Assembly (NCBI GenBank): GCA_035222895.1
Contig: JAVYIG010000035.1
Span: 744,001 to 808,000 of the forward strand
Reading direction: 5' to 3'
Length of the DNA stretch: 64,000 bases
Source of the DNA: Strongylocentrotus droebachiensis
Taxonomy: Eukaryota > Echinodermata > Echinoidea > Camarodonta > Strongylocentrotidae
Made by a program: the position numbers and the translations under genes. Under the pieces are notes generated by a model. The model saw nothing but the letters and a program-made list of their open reading frames with translations. It was not told the origin of the DNA and did no database searches. Shown here piece after piece: positions 1 through 12,990 of this stretch (position 1 is the first letter of the stretch; each line of letters starts with the position of its first letter).

Positions 1-3000
1 ATTAAAGAAAACGAAGAAGAAGTAATAGTAGTAGTAGTAGTAGTAGAAGAAGAAGTAGTAGAAGACAACGCAAAAGAAGGGAAGAAGAAGATAATACATC
101 TCTCTTTCAATAGTTTCATATTCTTCTCATATGTACTTACGCTCAATGTCCCCTTATCACTTTCATCTGAAACACACCCTCAGTGAGAGTCGTGCTTCCC
201 TGGTATATGGAAATCATTGTAGATCTACCTGAGCATGTATTCAAACAAACGTTACCCCTTGAGGGAAGAAATCAAGTTTTTCCGTCTCTGGTAACGCAAG
301 AAGTCTCCCAATATTTGTAACGTCACGATGGGAATGTGTATTTAATCTAATTCATTCTGGTTAGGATGTCTTTTATATGACATCTCAAGGCAACGAAACC
401 TGCCATTATCCATACTACTCATTTTGATTTGTCCACCTTGTTAGAAGGCTAATAAAACCTACATTTTTAAAGTTATAAACCATAATAACAGCTATGTGTT
501 GAGATAATGTTTTCTCAGTTCTTAACAGCTTACCTTTTCTATAGAATTTAAGGTTGTCACTATAACTTACCCGTCTCATGGAGATTGATGTACATTGAAA
601 TCATGGTATATTTGAAGTGAAATACTGTACACGTAATTAAGAAATAAAGGATTTTAGGGAATATGATAACATTTTCTTATTTACAACTGACTTCTTAAGT
701 GGAAAAGAAATGATTGGAAGGATTGTAATTCTAGGATATCATCAACTGAGAGGCCACCTCTCCTATACTTCGAGGAAATCAAGGTTTTATCACACAGTAA
801 AGTAGAATGTGTGAACACAACCCGTTAAGAATACATCCATGTAGAGTGAATGTTAAATGTCCGTCGATCAAGGCTTTTCTGAGGCTAATTCAAACTCTAG
901 GAGCTTCCTCGTTTTCTTGGACTCGTCGGCTCCTTGCCACGCGGGATGCAACCGGACCGTGTGTCAACACCAGACCCTCCAACCGAGGACATTCTCCGTC
1001 TCATCTCTTCTATGTTAATCGAGAAATCTGACTCCTATCATCCCGTACCATATTCAGCTCTTGAGGAGCGGCTTATTGCATATTCATCCAAAATATGTGT
1101 TCATATTGGAAGATCTAAGCGAGGTCTGAAAGGGGTTGTAGGCAGCGCTTGTGGAGAGGAAGCGACGATGGTCTTGTGTTTGTGCTCTGTAGTGAAGCTT
1201 ACCGGTTGAAGAGCTCTCAGAGCCCCGGGTACCCTGGGGCCAAACCGTCATGTCAGTGATCCTCCGTCCGTAAGGTCTATCTTTATCCATCTCTCTCAGT
1301 TTCCGTCCATCTCTATCTCGATCTCTGTCTCTTTTCTCATCTTCTATCGCTTTTTGTCTTATGTATCCTTCCCTCACGTACTCCGCTCGCCTTCAGGCAC
1401 CTTTTCCCTTTTATCTGCCATATTTGGTTTGCATTTTTACATCTGGAGTAACAAACCTGATTCTCCCGTCAAGGTTTTACTACAAAGGGATAGAGGTTTT
1501 TTTAAAACGTAGGGTCAAAGCATAGTAAAATCATTCTACGTTCTTTTGTATCTTTATTTAATGTCTAATTCTCTTTGAGATCGTCTATTCTGTCGTATAA
1601 ACAGTTTTCTGTGCTTTCGATGAATGTTAGTTCTCAGATTTCTCCCCAAATCATTTTCTGCATCCCTATTTTAATGAATAGTGGACAAAATATCAACAAT
1701 ACAATTGTCAAAAAAAAAATAGATCGAAAGATATAACTTCTTGAGTTCAGTCGGGCTGAAAAACACAACCCCAAACTGCCATACTTTATAAAGAGTTTAA
1801 ATGTATTTCATGATGTGGTCAAGTACTATCTTACCTGGGAGTACAAAAAAGAGAAAAATAAAGAGTAGATGAAGAAAAAAAACTAAAATTTAGTTACAAA
1901 GAAGGGACAAAATATAAGTCGAACTTTATAAATAGGTCAGTCTAATTGTCGTCGCAAGTAGTAGTATTGTATTCGTTCTAGATGTGTCAGTGTTCATCAA
2001 CCCAAATACTATTCAACCAGTAACAGTATTATATGGGCAAATGACGTGGATTAAAATATCCCTGATCGATGGCGTGCTGCATGGGGCACAGTGGGCACTT
2101 TTCACTAACCCCCATCCGAATGAGGAGAAACAAGAATAGATATGGGAAGAGAGAGAACATGAATGTAAGGAAGAGGGTAAGGGAACATGTGAACAAGATG
2201 ACCGACCCCTACCAAATCCCTACCCATATCGGCTTGTAGTTCTCTGGCGAAATCTATTGTTTCGAGCTTTATTTCGTCAGAGGTATATAATAAGGGTTAA
2301 GATTAGGGTTATAATTAGGTGTTTGGTTAGGGTAAGGGTAAGGTTTAGGCCTAGTGTTTGGTCCAAGGGAGAATCGAGCGCGAAGGATTTTTTTTTTTTT
2401 TTTTACCATATTAGAATAAAATTCACAATACAAACATATATTTCATAACTTTTTTAACATGCTGTTCCATTTTGCTTGTGGCTTTCAGCATCGTATCGAC
2501 TTTTTTAAAGATATATAAACATAATTTTAAAATCAGTATATCTCATCTTGTTTCTGGAAGCTATTCCAATACTAATACATTTTTAAATTGCAAATAATGC
2601 ATAAGTCAATGTAAAATTAATTTGTTCCTTCTCTGTTTCTCGGATTCCATAAAGAACAGCAGAGGATATTTAGTATATCCGTTGTTTCGCATTTTCATTT
2701 CAATGTCTTGATCCAATCTACGCCAATTCCCCCTAATACCTTCATTCCAAGACATGTTCTTTTCAGTTTGCATCCGTGACAGCAAACCTAAGACAGCTTA
2801 TCTTCATCCGATTTATTCGAATGAATTGATTTTACGGAGAAATATGAGACTCCGTACGAATCCTGTATTGATCTGTGGTGTGGACACCGCATGGCCGTCA
2901 AGGATAAATGATGGTATCGCTTCGAAAGTTTGATTGGGAATTCGAATCCTTAGCCTCGATTATTTACTATGTTCTCCGTATATTGGATCGGTTATGCCTT

Positions 3001-3580
3001 CTCGTTTGCCATGGGGTGTTTAATTGCAGGACACGCGTTAGTCCGTTCTCACTGCTGCATATACATTTTCCCCTCTTTTGTATGCATGAAATGACTTCCT
3101 TCTTTTCACCCTCGATTTTGATTCTAAATGCAGGAACATGCGCTTTGGTGACATCTAAGGCCATTTTTAGTTTTCCAGGTTTTGCACCAATGAAAAGGGG
3201 AAAACAGGGGAATCTAAAAGTCCTGGGTTTCCATCAAACTTTCCTGCTTATCACATTCGTTTAATAGCAGAATCGTTTCTTAATGCTCAAAGAAGAAAGA
3301 AAGAGTCAAATTGTCTTCCCGAACGACATATTCTAGTAATGGGTACAGGCCTATCTTCAAGATCTCTCTGACTTTCAAACAGTCGTGACATTTACCCAAA
3401 CGATTTGAATCGAAAGTGACTTCCTTTCTCTCGAAGGTCGCTGGGAAACATCATCAGCCCATGCTCTAACATTATTCCCGCCAACTTTTCTCTCGCTTCC
3501 GAGATGGAATTGGAATCTTTTTGTAGTCGAACGATTCGTTTCCACTTGCCATGCTTTGTAAACATTCTCCCCGGAGACAA
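1..3580. other. Non-genic AT-rich stretch
   Basis: No frame here shows a recognisable domain or a convincing exon; open frames are short and stop-bounded. Positions 10-75 are a (GTA/GAA)n triplet tract. Around 2283-2352 lies a degenerate TTAGGG-like patch, listed separately. A T-run occurs at 2389-2404. Confidence 0.6.
2283..2352 (+). repeat. Degenerate TTAGGG-like patch
   Basis: About 70 bases contain repeated TTAGG, TTAGGG and TAAGGG words with irregular spacing. TTAGGG is the common animal telomere unit, but the array is too broken to be a telomere and is probably an interstitial relic or simple-sequence drift. Confidence 0.35.
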
Positions 3581-4050
3581 TGTTGCACAAAGTCTGCAGG
3601 CAGAGGCCCTTGGGGACCCTCTTTATAATTTTCTTAGTAAAGGCTAAATAAAGGTTAGCTGCAGGAATATCTGGCAGTAGTGGATTAACTTTGCTTTGCT
3701 CATGTGAACATGGGTGAATAAGACATCACAACAATCTCGTATAAACAAAAATAAAATCAAGGTTATAACAATTTTTTTTGAAGCGTTTGCCCCCCCCCCC
3801 CCCAATTCTTTAAAAAAAACCTGATTTGATAACACTCATTTAAATTATATTGCACAAAGTCTGCAGGCAGAACCCTTTGACGTTCCTCTTCATGAAATAA
3901 GGATGCTAAATATCGCTATAGGTTGGAATAATAGTCTAGTCGGCTGTGGTAGATTCACAATTCTTTGCCCGGGTGAACAAAACTTCTCAGTAATCTATGA
4001 ATAGCGAAAAAGAAAGGTTATCACAATTTTTAAGGAGCATCAAGTCACTT
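3581..4050. repeat. Two direct copies of an AGTCTGCAGGCA repeat
   Basis: A unit beginning TTGCACAAAGTCTGCAGGCAG starts near 3581 and again near 3849. Both copies end in a similar GGTTAT-ACAATTTTT segment about 190 bases later. The first word resembles the inverted-repeat end of the element at 51906-52069, so both copies may descend from that family. A poly-C run lies at about 3790-3803 between them. Confidence 0.5.
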
Positions 4051-6023
4051 AAAATTGAGCTTCACATATATATGACTTTTGATCATAAGAAGAGTTATGA
4101 TCAAGAGATCGTGCGAATTCTCGCCATGGAATTGGCTAGCGCGATTCATATTTGAAATGTTTAGTCACATCGAAATCATCATCTTAAACATCTTGAGCGA
4201 AAAATAAAAATCTTATCTTGTTCCTTATGTCACGCGATAACGAAAGTGAATGTACTTATCCAAGGTTGAGAAATGGTAAAGGGGATTGTGTATTATTAGA
4301 TGCATAAAGAAACTTATCATATCAGCAATGCCCCCTCAGAGTGATTTCTCTTTAAACTGCTCTCATATTCCGAACACAACTGGAAATAGTTTACCAATTT
4401 CTAGTGCCACGTGTTTTGTTTATTTAGTCCCATACACACAAATTCATGCCCGGTGGTTTATCTTCTTTTAATGACTTTCAAATCTCATATTTTACAGTGC
4501 TTAACCTTTCTGAAAAACCTCTGGTCACTTACTTTCGTTTACAGTACTATAGCATGGCGAGTGCTTATCTTTTTCTGCTGGCAGGTAGACCTTACTGTTC
4601 GGTTATTATTACACTTAACCTTGAACCGAAATGGTACTGCGATCATTTCATCTTTTGGGAGGTGGGTAGCTCGAATACGCCATCATGACAAAAGTACATG
4701 CAGCCTTGCTTGGTAGGAAGGTCAAGTTGTATTGAGGGAAATGGAACAGTACGCGGCTTGACAATTAGTAATATATCAAGACTAAAAAACAGTCCGGGGA
4801 AGTAACTCTCTCGGAGCCATGTACTCTGACGTTAGAGCAAGATATTGTTCTGGTATTACTCACTTTGCCTCTTCACTTAATAATATAATCATATCTGGGT
4901 ATATATATATTTCAAGTTTGTTCTGTCTACAAAGTCAGTCGTCATACGTTTTAAATTCAAACGTCATACATATTTTTCAAACCATCCTAGCGTTTTGTGT
5001 TGAATGCGAATAAAGCCAACTCGTTAAAAACAAACACTACGAAGATGAAAAATTTGCAGAGTTGGCTGCTCTAATAATTAGCTATTAGCGATATTAAAAA
5101 AGAATACCATGAACAAGTAAGTGGTTGATCTCGATTAGTATTTTCCACGCTGTAAATTCGTAATGATAACCACTGATGAGCATATCATGATACATAATAT
5201 GATGCAGTAATTAGGGAGGTAATGGTTCATCCTTTTCGTGCTTACAAACAATAAGTGGAAGAAAAAAGTGATTAGCTACTTTAACGTAAGTCTTAAAGCT
5301 ACACGATCAATTATAGCTTTATATTATACATTGTAACATGACAATATTAATCACAAGATTTTATTGAATAAACAAAAACGTGATCAAAATAATTATCAAC
5401 ACAATTCTTTGGAACACGAAGTAGGTGAGAATCAAACGAGTCATAAATGTGTTTTTTTAACAAGTGGATGTAAAAACATGTATATGGTAAAACACAAAAA
5501 CAATAACAATAGTTCAATTCTATGTTATGCCGTTCCATCACATTTTCGAAACTACACACAACAAATAATACTCAACTGGTGTATTCCCATCAGAGATAAC
5601 CTTATTAAATGAAACTAGCAATAAGCAGAAAAACAAGCAAAATGTTTATGACGACGCGAAAGAGAGAAAAAATAAAGGAGGAAGAGAAAAAGGAAAAGAT
5701 AGAAAGGATAGAGAATCAGAGAAAGAGAGAAATGGGGTACAGAGGAGTAAAGAGATAGAGGGAGGGAAAGAGAGAATGGGTGGAAAAGGAAGAGGAGTTA
5801 AGAGAAGGGGTGATGGAGCTTAAAGCTTTTTGTTTTGATAATGGACTATATGGTGTTAAAGCACCTTCAGAAGGTGTGCATCAAAACAGTCGTGTTCATG
5901 CATCCTATTCTCGATTGATCATCGTTTCCTTCCCTTGCGGGCCCGTCCGACTGACAGCTAGCCAAACGCCCTACTGATCGACGAATTATGATGAGAATAA
6001 CTACCCCCATCTTCACAATCCCT

Positions 6024-6026
<3 letters not shown>
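4051..6026. other. Non-genic stretch
   Basis: No supported gene. Positions 5640-5815 are purine-rich (GAAAGAGAGA-type) simple sequence; the rest is AT-rich and unremarkable. Confidence 0.5.

Positions 6027-6110
<84 letters not shown>
6027..6110. repeat. (CT)n microsatellite
   Basis: A nearly uninterrupted CT dinucleotide run of about 84 bases with two small breaks. Serine/leucine-rich open frames here are artefacts of the repeat. Confidence 0.95.
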
Positions 6111-6112
<2 letters not shown>

Positions 6113-6115
<3 letters not shown>

Positions 6116-6357
6116 CACTGGTGGATTTAAGGGGGCCCAACTGGCTCATGTACCCCTTTTAAACCCTAAACCCAAATGATCTACCTTATGAACACAAAAG
6201 AAAAGTGTGTTCCCCTTTGAACCTAAGACCCCAAAGCGACCGGAAAATGTGAAAGCTTTATTTTTAAACTTCTTTTTCAGGGAGGGAACTTGTCTGAGCC
6301 TTTCTATTTTTGGAATTGTGCCCCCTTCATTTCCGAAGAATCCCTGGATCCGCCAAA
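6113..6357. mobile_element. Possible hAT-like MITE remnant
   Basis: The left side reads CACTGGTGGATTTAAGGGGG. The right side, reverse-complemented, reads GGCGGATCCAGGGATT. Such TGGCGGAT-CCAGG ends are typical of small hAT-like elements in invertebrate genomes. I could not define a clean target duplication, so the assignment is weak. Confidence 0.3.
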
Positions 6358-6842
6358 ATTACCTCGAGAGCTTAAACCCCATTTCAACAGTCAGTGGGAT
6401 TCTCTGGGAAAGGAGGCTGATATAGTGACGCATATTGGATGTTGTGTGGTCCTTTCATTAACTGCTCCTGTAGGCGTTGTCAAAATAAAGGCATCTAGGT
6501 ACTTTTTGACACCTCTATTAAGCTGAGATAGGAGCACTATGACACCTTGGTCATCTGAAAATGTCTAATATTAAACGCCTATTTCAAAATCATAGGATGT
6601 TATTTATAGACGAAGACAAACGATCGTTCGATAGTTTCGACAAAGAAGGAAGCTAAATTTTGTTATAACAATGAGAACAGGAGAATTGATAATAGTCAAT
6701 TAGTGACGATAATAATCTGGTTTTATGTAGCGCTTAAAACATGTCACTAAACTGTTCACAGGTACATTATTACTCCGGTCATCAACATTAACATTTCAAT
6801 ACCTACAGATTTTGTATTTATTCAATAAGAATTTACATATAT

Positions 6843-6946
6843 TTCCCCCCGATCCCCAACAAGAAAAAATCCTCTGTGTGGCCATGGCTTTAACCATAAT
6901 GCATGGCCCTACAGAGGTATTTTTCCTGTTGGGGACTAGGGGAAAA
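6843..6946. repeat. Near-perfect palindromic hairpin (about 104 bp)
   Basis: The left arm (about 6847-6886) carries CCCCAACAAGAAAAAATCC and GGCCATG. The right arm (about 6903-6942) carries its reverse complement, CATGGCCC...GTTGGGG. Roughly 40-base arms have only a few mismatches and enclose a loop of about 15 bases. It is most likely a palindromic MITE; a hairpin RNA is possible. Confidence 0.7.
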
Positions 6947-7018
6947 TGCAATGAATTATTGAAAATGCATTGCAATTTCTTCTTTTTTTGTATTTGTGGG
7001 GGCGGGCGCGTACCCTAG

Positions 7019-7205
7019 CCCCCGCTGCGTACAGTCATGATTCAGTGGCTAAGCAATGGCCTCGTGACTGTGAGGCCCCAGGATCAACACTGTCACGATG
7101 TGCTATGTTAGTGCCCTTTGTGAGGCATTAATCCTCATTACTGTCAGTTATGACTTTAGGACGTAGGTCCCCCAGTTGAAACATAGTAGCACACACATGC
7201 TTTAG
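7019..7205 (+). mobile_element. tRNA-derived SINE (degenerate head)
   Basis: The head around 7034-7095 has an A-box-like TGATTCAGTGGCTAAGC and a decayed B-box-like AGGATCAAC. It is followed at about 7109-7140 by the core TAGTGCCCTTTG...GGCATTAATCCTCATTA. The same core occurs, in the opposite orientation, at 46.8 kb and 63.5 kb and inside the 21.4-kb array. The Pol III promoter boxes look eroded, so this copy is probably inactive. Confidence 0.6.
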
Positions 7206-9133
7206 CAGTCACTCAAAACAAACACTCACAAATGATAAAATCTGAGAATGTATACTATCATCTAGATCTATTAGGAATAAATAATTGTCAAAATGATTCC
7301 ATGAATTGGCGTAAAAATAATTATTCCACCTTCATGACCAACAGTGTATATTCTCAAAAGAATAATAAGCGTATCTGGTTCAATTCCAAGTGGAAAAAAA
7401 CCCAATGTTGTTTATTCGGTATTCAATTTCTATTTTTGTCAGGAAAGCAGAATGACCGATTGGACACGGTGCAAGGCACGATATGAAAATAACCAGCTGA
7501 AATTGACCGGAAAGAAAACAGGGATGACCCGACAGACCTAGATGAACGATCTGTGGGTTTCAAACTGTCCCTTGTGGTCAGTTTATTTTGGCATATCCTC
7601 CATGATTTCTACAATCATCTGTCAGAGTCTCCGGGTTGTTATTTTTCTCTTTCTATCGGTGAAGGCTCCGGGTAAAAAGGAGTTCATATCTCATCATGAT
7701 GATGAAGCTTGAATCCAAATGCCAGGTTGGGAAAAAATTATACTTTTTGGTTTTGAGTCATCTATTTTGATCTGTTATGAAAGTCTTCGTTACAGATACC
7801 ACCCGCATATTTTGACCCAAAAAGAAAAGATATCTTGACCTGAAAGTGAAACAATAAATTGATTTTGCTCTTTACCAAAAGATTTTTCCTTGTGATATTT
7901 TATCGTCATGTCAATTTACACCGCAATTTTCATTGTAAGCTAGTATGAATCTTCTTTTTTAAAGACACATATACTTTTAAGTCATGGTCAACAGGAAACA
8001 TATGCAAACTTCAAATGCCAATCCTGCCGTCGATTATAACATGTTATGACTATAGAATGTGTAGTTCATACTTTGATCTGCTTTCAGTATTATTTAACCC
8101 GTTGGCTACTGCATTGTTTAATTTCCATAGGCTTAATACAGGAACCTCCCGTTCAAAGAGTCAATGCGTTATAGTAGTATTTAAAGGATGAATAATCATT
8201 ACTCCAGAGTATGTTGTACGAGAATAGCACAACGAACATGGGCAGGAAATGTATAGGTAGTGTGAGAATAAATCAGTGTGCCGTTTGCGTTGCAAGTTTT
8301 TTAAAAAGAGCTGTATAACACATGGTCACATTCTTGTAATTCCAATTTAAAGCTTATCTTCTGGTTCTGGTTATGGATTGTGTTTCAAGAGAAATAATGT
8401 TGGATTGTTTATCATGGAGAAGATGGGTTGTTTGGACACATAAAGGGTATGTATAAACAAAGTAACATCACACTGATGGGAATCGTATTCACTGATACAG
8501 AAAGCGCAGCAGTTGCTCAAAGGGCACCGTCGTTTAACGCCCGTACGTGGTAGGGACTTATTGCTTGATTTCTCTCTATGTTCGTTGCTCGGCTCATTAT
8601 ACATTTTCTTCCAGATGTATGGGGCATATATCTTCTTTTTTTTTTTAGTCTTGAACAGAGGATATATCCTTGGTTTAATAAATTAATAATACATTTTCCG
8701 TCATAACCAGAAATTAAATATGTTCGTAGCATACGATGCGTCATTAGCCTGACGGATGGTTGCGTCAGCGACTGGCGCGGTTTTTGGCGCAACGTGTACG
8801 GACGACATCATACCCAAAAAATTTATCGCAATATGAAGAGTAGAATCATTGCATTGCATTGATATGGCGACGTAAGGCTTGATTGCTTTGTTCAGCACGG
8901 GTGATAACACCCCAAAAAAGAAACCTCGTGTGTAATGAGCTTTCCCCTCAATCCCACGTAATATAACTTAAATTTATTCAATCGTTAATTACAATGACAC
9001 CGGATTATCAACACCCGCAGTGTCGTGGTAATATCTGGAGGGTTGGTTCACGTTATGCAATGTCTATTATCATTACCAATATTGCGGTGTTGAAGATGAA
9101 CACGTTTTATTGATTTGGAGTAGGGTCAGAAAG
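7206..9133. other. Non-genic stretch
   Basis: No gene, transposon end or notable repeat could be supported here. Confidence 0.5.
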
Positions 9134-9560
9134 AATCTAGTGTTTGGATTGTGTAATCTAATTTAGATGTGGAAATGTTTACGTACCCACACACAAATTA
9201 AACATGTATTAAGATGAATATGCATCTGTGATTGTGTGTGTGGGGTGGGTTTAGGGGTTTGTGAGTGAGTATAAATACTTCTGAAATACGGTCGCAATTA
9301 TTGCTATAATTCAACTCAAAGACAATACAGAATTAAAAAAACGAATTTAGTGTTTGGATTGTGTAATCTAATTTAGATGTGGAAATGTTAACGTACCAAC
9401 ACAAAAATTAAACATGTATTAGGTTAAATATGCATCTGTAACTGTGTGTGTGGGTGGGTTTCTTGGTTTGTGAGTGTGTATTGTGTGTGTGTAATCAAAT
9501 AAAATAAATACTTATAATACACGGTCAACTATTTCTAAAATTCAACTCAAAGCCAATCTC
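9134..9560. repeat. Direct tandem duplication, period about 210 bp
   Basis: A unit beginning TAGTGTTTGGATTGTGTAAT starts at 9138 and again at 9348. Each copy runs through a TGTGTG-rich middle to TTCAACTCAAAG. The copies differ by substitutions and small indels, mainly in the GT-rich part. Confidence 0.85.
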
Positions 9561-10707
9561 AATACCCTATTGTATATCCAATAGAAACTATGTTCGGAAT
9601 ACGTAACACGTCATTTTTATGTTCGCATATTTCAAAAGAATGCTCACAAGGTTATTACAATTGCCTTCGGTTGGTTTTACGGAAATAGTTACAATCGTGT
9701 AGTTATTAGTGTAATTATAGGAAATCAATGCACACAAATCAAATAACGAATGAGAGAAGGTATGCACTATCAAGCAGTCGTCCATCTTTTTTTATATTTC
9801 CCATGGATCTTCGAAACAAAATCAAATTTTGGGTAATAACTCCATCGAGTAATGATTCAATCTATTTTCAAGCTAAGATTCTTAACTTATGTGTTATGAA
9901 GATATATACATCATTTACAATCAACTTTAACATTTCTGATGATAAAAACGTGCTACTTTTTTCTACTCTATTCCAAACAAACAGGAAACAAACACTTCAT
10001 CAAGTCGGTATCGAAATGAAACTTGGCTTAGAGGCAATTTGCAATTTGCGGTATACAAATATCTTATTATTATTATTATCATATACCAGGATCATGGTCC
10101 CATTCCGGACTCATGGCAGCTCAAACAATATTTACAGCACTATACCAAAAAAGGGGAGAAGTGGCAATGTATTAGTTTATATATAAATATGCGACAAAAC
10201 GTCATAATTTTCGATGGAAATATCATCATTCTTCAAATCTCTGAACCCCCAAGTGATGCATGTACCTCATGCCATACGTAAGCCTCGTTTAACACATCTC
10301 CAGTGTGTCTCGTGAAAACAAATCTTGACCGATAAAACTTCTCATCAATGAGCCTCTGAACGAGGTCATCGATGTCCCTCGTGGCCTACTTGTAGGCCGA
10401 CGTCGTCTCATGAATACCGATGTCGGCAGCAGACGTGATTAATCAGTCGTAGGTTCGTTCGATCGGAGAACATAAAAGCGACTACCCACGCCTTTTGGTG
10501 CAAAGCATTTCTTCAGATACAAAATACGTGTGACTTTTAAGAAATAAGTGATTATGCTTTCCCAAGGATAATCATTGTCCGCGAAAATGCTTTTTACTCC
10601 CGAAATCAAAGAAACCTCTCTTTAAAAATTCAATATTCTTTTGTAAAGTTTTAGATATTGGAAATTTTGGTTTTATTTTTGCTTCAAAAGAAAAGGATGT
10701 CAACGTG
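9561..10707. other. Non-genic stretch
   Basis: AT-rich. The longest open frame (9728-10186, +) has no recognisable domain and unremarkable composition, so I do not call it a gene. Confidence 0.5.
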
Positions 10708-10852
10708 ATTGTTGTTGTTGAGGTGGTAGTGGTGGTGTTGATGGTGGTGTTGGTAGTGGTGGTGGTGGTTGAAGGTGATTGTAGGTGATTGTGGTGGTGG
10801 TAGCAGTGAGGGGTAGCGGTTTTAGTGGTAGCGGTGGTCGTACTGTTGGTGT
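10708..10852. repeat. (GTT/GGT)n triplet tract
   Basis: Imperfect GTT, GGT and GAT triplets over about 145 bases. They create a threonine-rich frame on the minus strand that is a repeat artefact. Confidence 0.9.
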
Positions 10853-12443
10853 AGTTTATGTGCATACATGTAGCTATCTTATATCGTAGACTGTTTAATT
10901 GTATGACCCAATAACTATTGCGACCTTTGCAACAAAATGTCACAATGTTGTTTAACCCTACAATTTTCAGCGATAGTTTCAAGTCTGTGACAGGTATTAT
11001 AGGGCTGAATGTTAACACGAAGAGATCAATCAATCAACTTTAGGTGGGAGTATGGAGCATGTTTATGGCAGGATCGTTTCGTAAATTTGATCTTAAGGCA
11101 TACTTTGCGCTGATAGTTCTCGAAAATAAGACAGCTTTGTGGCGTTTGAATTGATCAGATAATCATTAATTCACAACCTTCATTTTATTTTGTCAATTAC
11201 GTTCGCCTTTGCATTTAATGGACTCGATTTCATGAAGAAACATGAAACAAGTCACGTAAACAATTCTCGTTAATATTTTTGGTTAAGTATATACACGAAT
11301 CAATATACTAAATTATTCATAACAGTTTGCAACTGTGCTATATGCACGACACACTCAAAGATCAAACATAACGAGCTCTTACAACAAACAACATTCAAAG
11401 GGATATGTTACCATGGGATACAGTGCTATAAAAAAAAAAAAACATATAATTACAAACGATATTTAGATGATATAGGGGAACATGATTTAAGCTTTTCAAA
11501 GACTTTTGATTTATTATCTTTGGATAAAGTGATTAATTCTGCAATGTTGCATTATACGGCCAAGTAAAAGGCGATAAAGCCTTTCACATTTAAATAGTTT
11601 ATGAGGAAAGGACAACAGTTTTGTATATTCATGCCCATTTCCTGCACGCTTTTAAATTTACATTCCATTTTATATTCTATTCATTATGTAATACACCGAA
11701 CATTGTGTCTAAAGATGGTAAATTATATATGAATCTTCCCGGGAAATTGTCCCTCATTTTTATTTTGAGCGCACTTAGAAATTTGCATCTTCCTAGTGGG
11801 ATAAGAAAGTGTGAATCTTATCGCGAGAGTGAAAAAAGAGGTAGGCCCATCTAATGGAATGAAGGCCTTTCCAACGTGGCAAGTTCGCCTACGCTTCACC
11901 GATGCACGAGATAATTTAGAGAATCCTATTTACCGTCGACTAAAAGAAATTATGCATATGACGAAAATGTCTAGACACAAATATGTGAGACCGCGCTTGA
12001 ATAATGCATAAGAAATAGAATGTGATGTATCTTGTTGGCGAGATCATCAGTCATAAAGAATGGTCTTATTTAGAAAAAGTGGTTCCGCTACATAGCACAG
12101 TGCATAATGTAATCTCACTTTATGCATACCGACGAGAAAAGGCTTATCATTCTAGTAAGAAATAAACGAACTGGCCTGATTTGTTTAATATAGAAACATC
12201 GCTAGCATTATCTTCAGGCATTTATCTTGGTATTGGTGAGCGATGAGAAGAAAGGAAGGGGTTTTGGTGTATGTAGGAAAAGAATATAGAGAAATTTCAT
12301 GATATCCAGGTAACACAATGTGAAAAAACGCAAAGTGCCACTATGTTAAATAAATCCTTAATAGATGAGCTCCAACGTTCTGAAACATAAATGACTACCC
12401 ACTTTCAAACTTCTTAAATGCGTCTTTCTCTTGTATTCTTTCT
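10853..12443. other. Non-genic stretch
   Basis: AT-rich sequence with only short scattered frames; nothing supported. Confidence 0.5.
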
Positions 12444-12990
12444 TTCTTTCTCTTACCCACGCACAACACACACACACGCACACACATCCGCGCCCACACA
12501 GATCCTCTCTATACACATACGCACGCATATTCTTTCTTCTATCCCCTTTTTCTATCTAGTTCTCTTCCTGTTGCCTAAAGAAATGATTTTTCAGGTTAGA
12601 GGGGAAGGGGGTGGGCAAAATATTAACGGGAAGAGTATACTACATACTACATAATTATGATACAGGTGTGCTAATTATTATGGGGGAGGGGTATACTGCC
12701 CCACTGCACTCCTTGATTGACTCCCAAGCTGCCCCTCCCCCTCACACACATACACCCGCATCCGCATAGGTGTGCAAACGCACCCTCTCGCACACACACT
12801 AACACACACGCACACTTTATACCCCCTCTTTCTATCAAATTCTCGCTTTCTCTGTTGCCTAAATTAATTATTTTCAGGATTGAGGGGGGGGGTAATAATG
12901 GGAAGAGTATACTGCACAGTAAATCCATAGGTACTATTATTATGGGGAGCAGCAATAGCTCCACTTCACCCCTTGCTCGACTCCCCGGTG
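12444..12990. repeat. Imperfect tandem duplication with CA-rich start, period about 275 bp
   Basis: Two copies share, in order, a CACACACGCACA stretch, a CTTTCTATC...TTGCCTAAA segment, TTTTCAGG followed by a G-run, GGGAAGAGTATACT, TTATTATGGGG and a CACTxCxCCCTTG...GACTCCC end. The first copy is about 12444-12722 and the second about 12723-12990. Confidence 0.7.
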
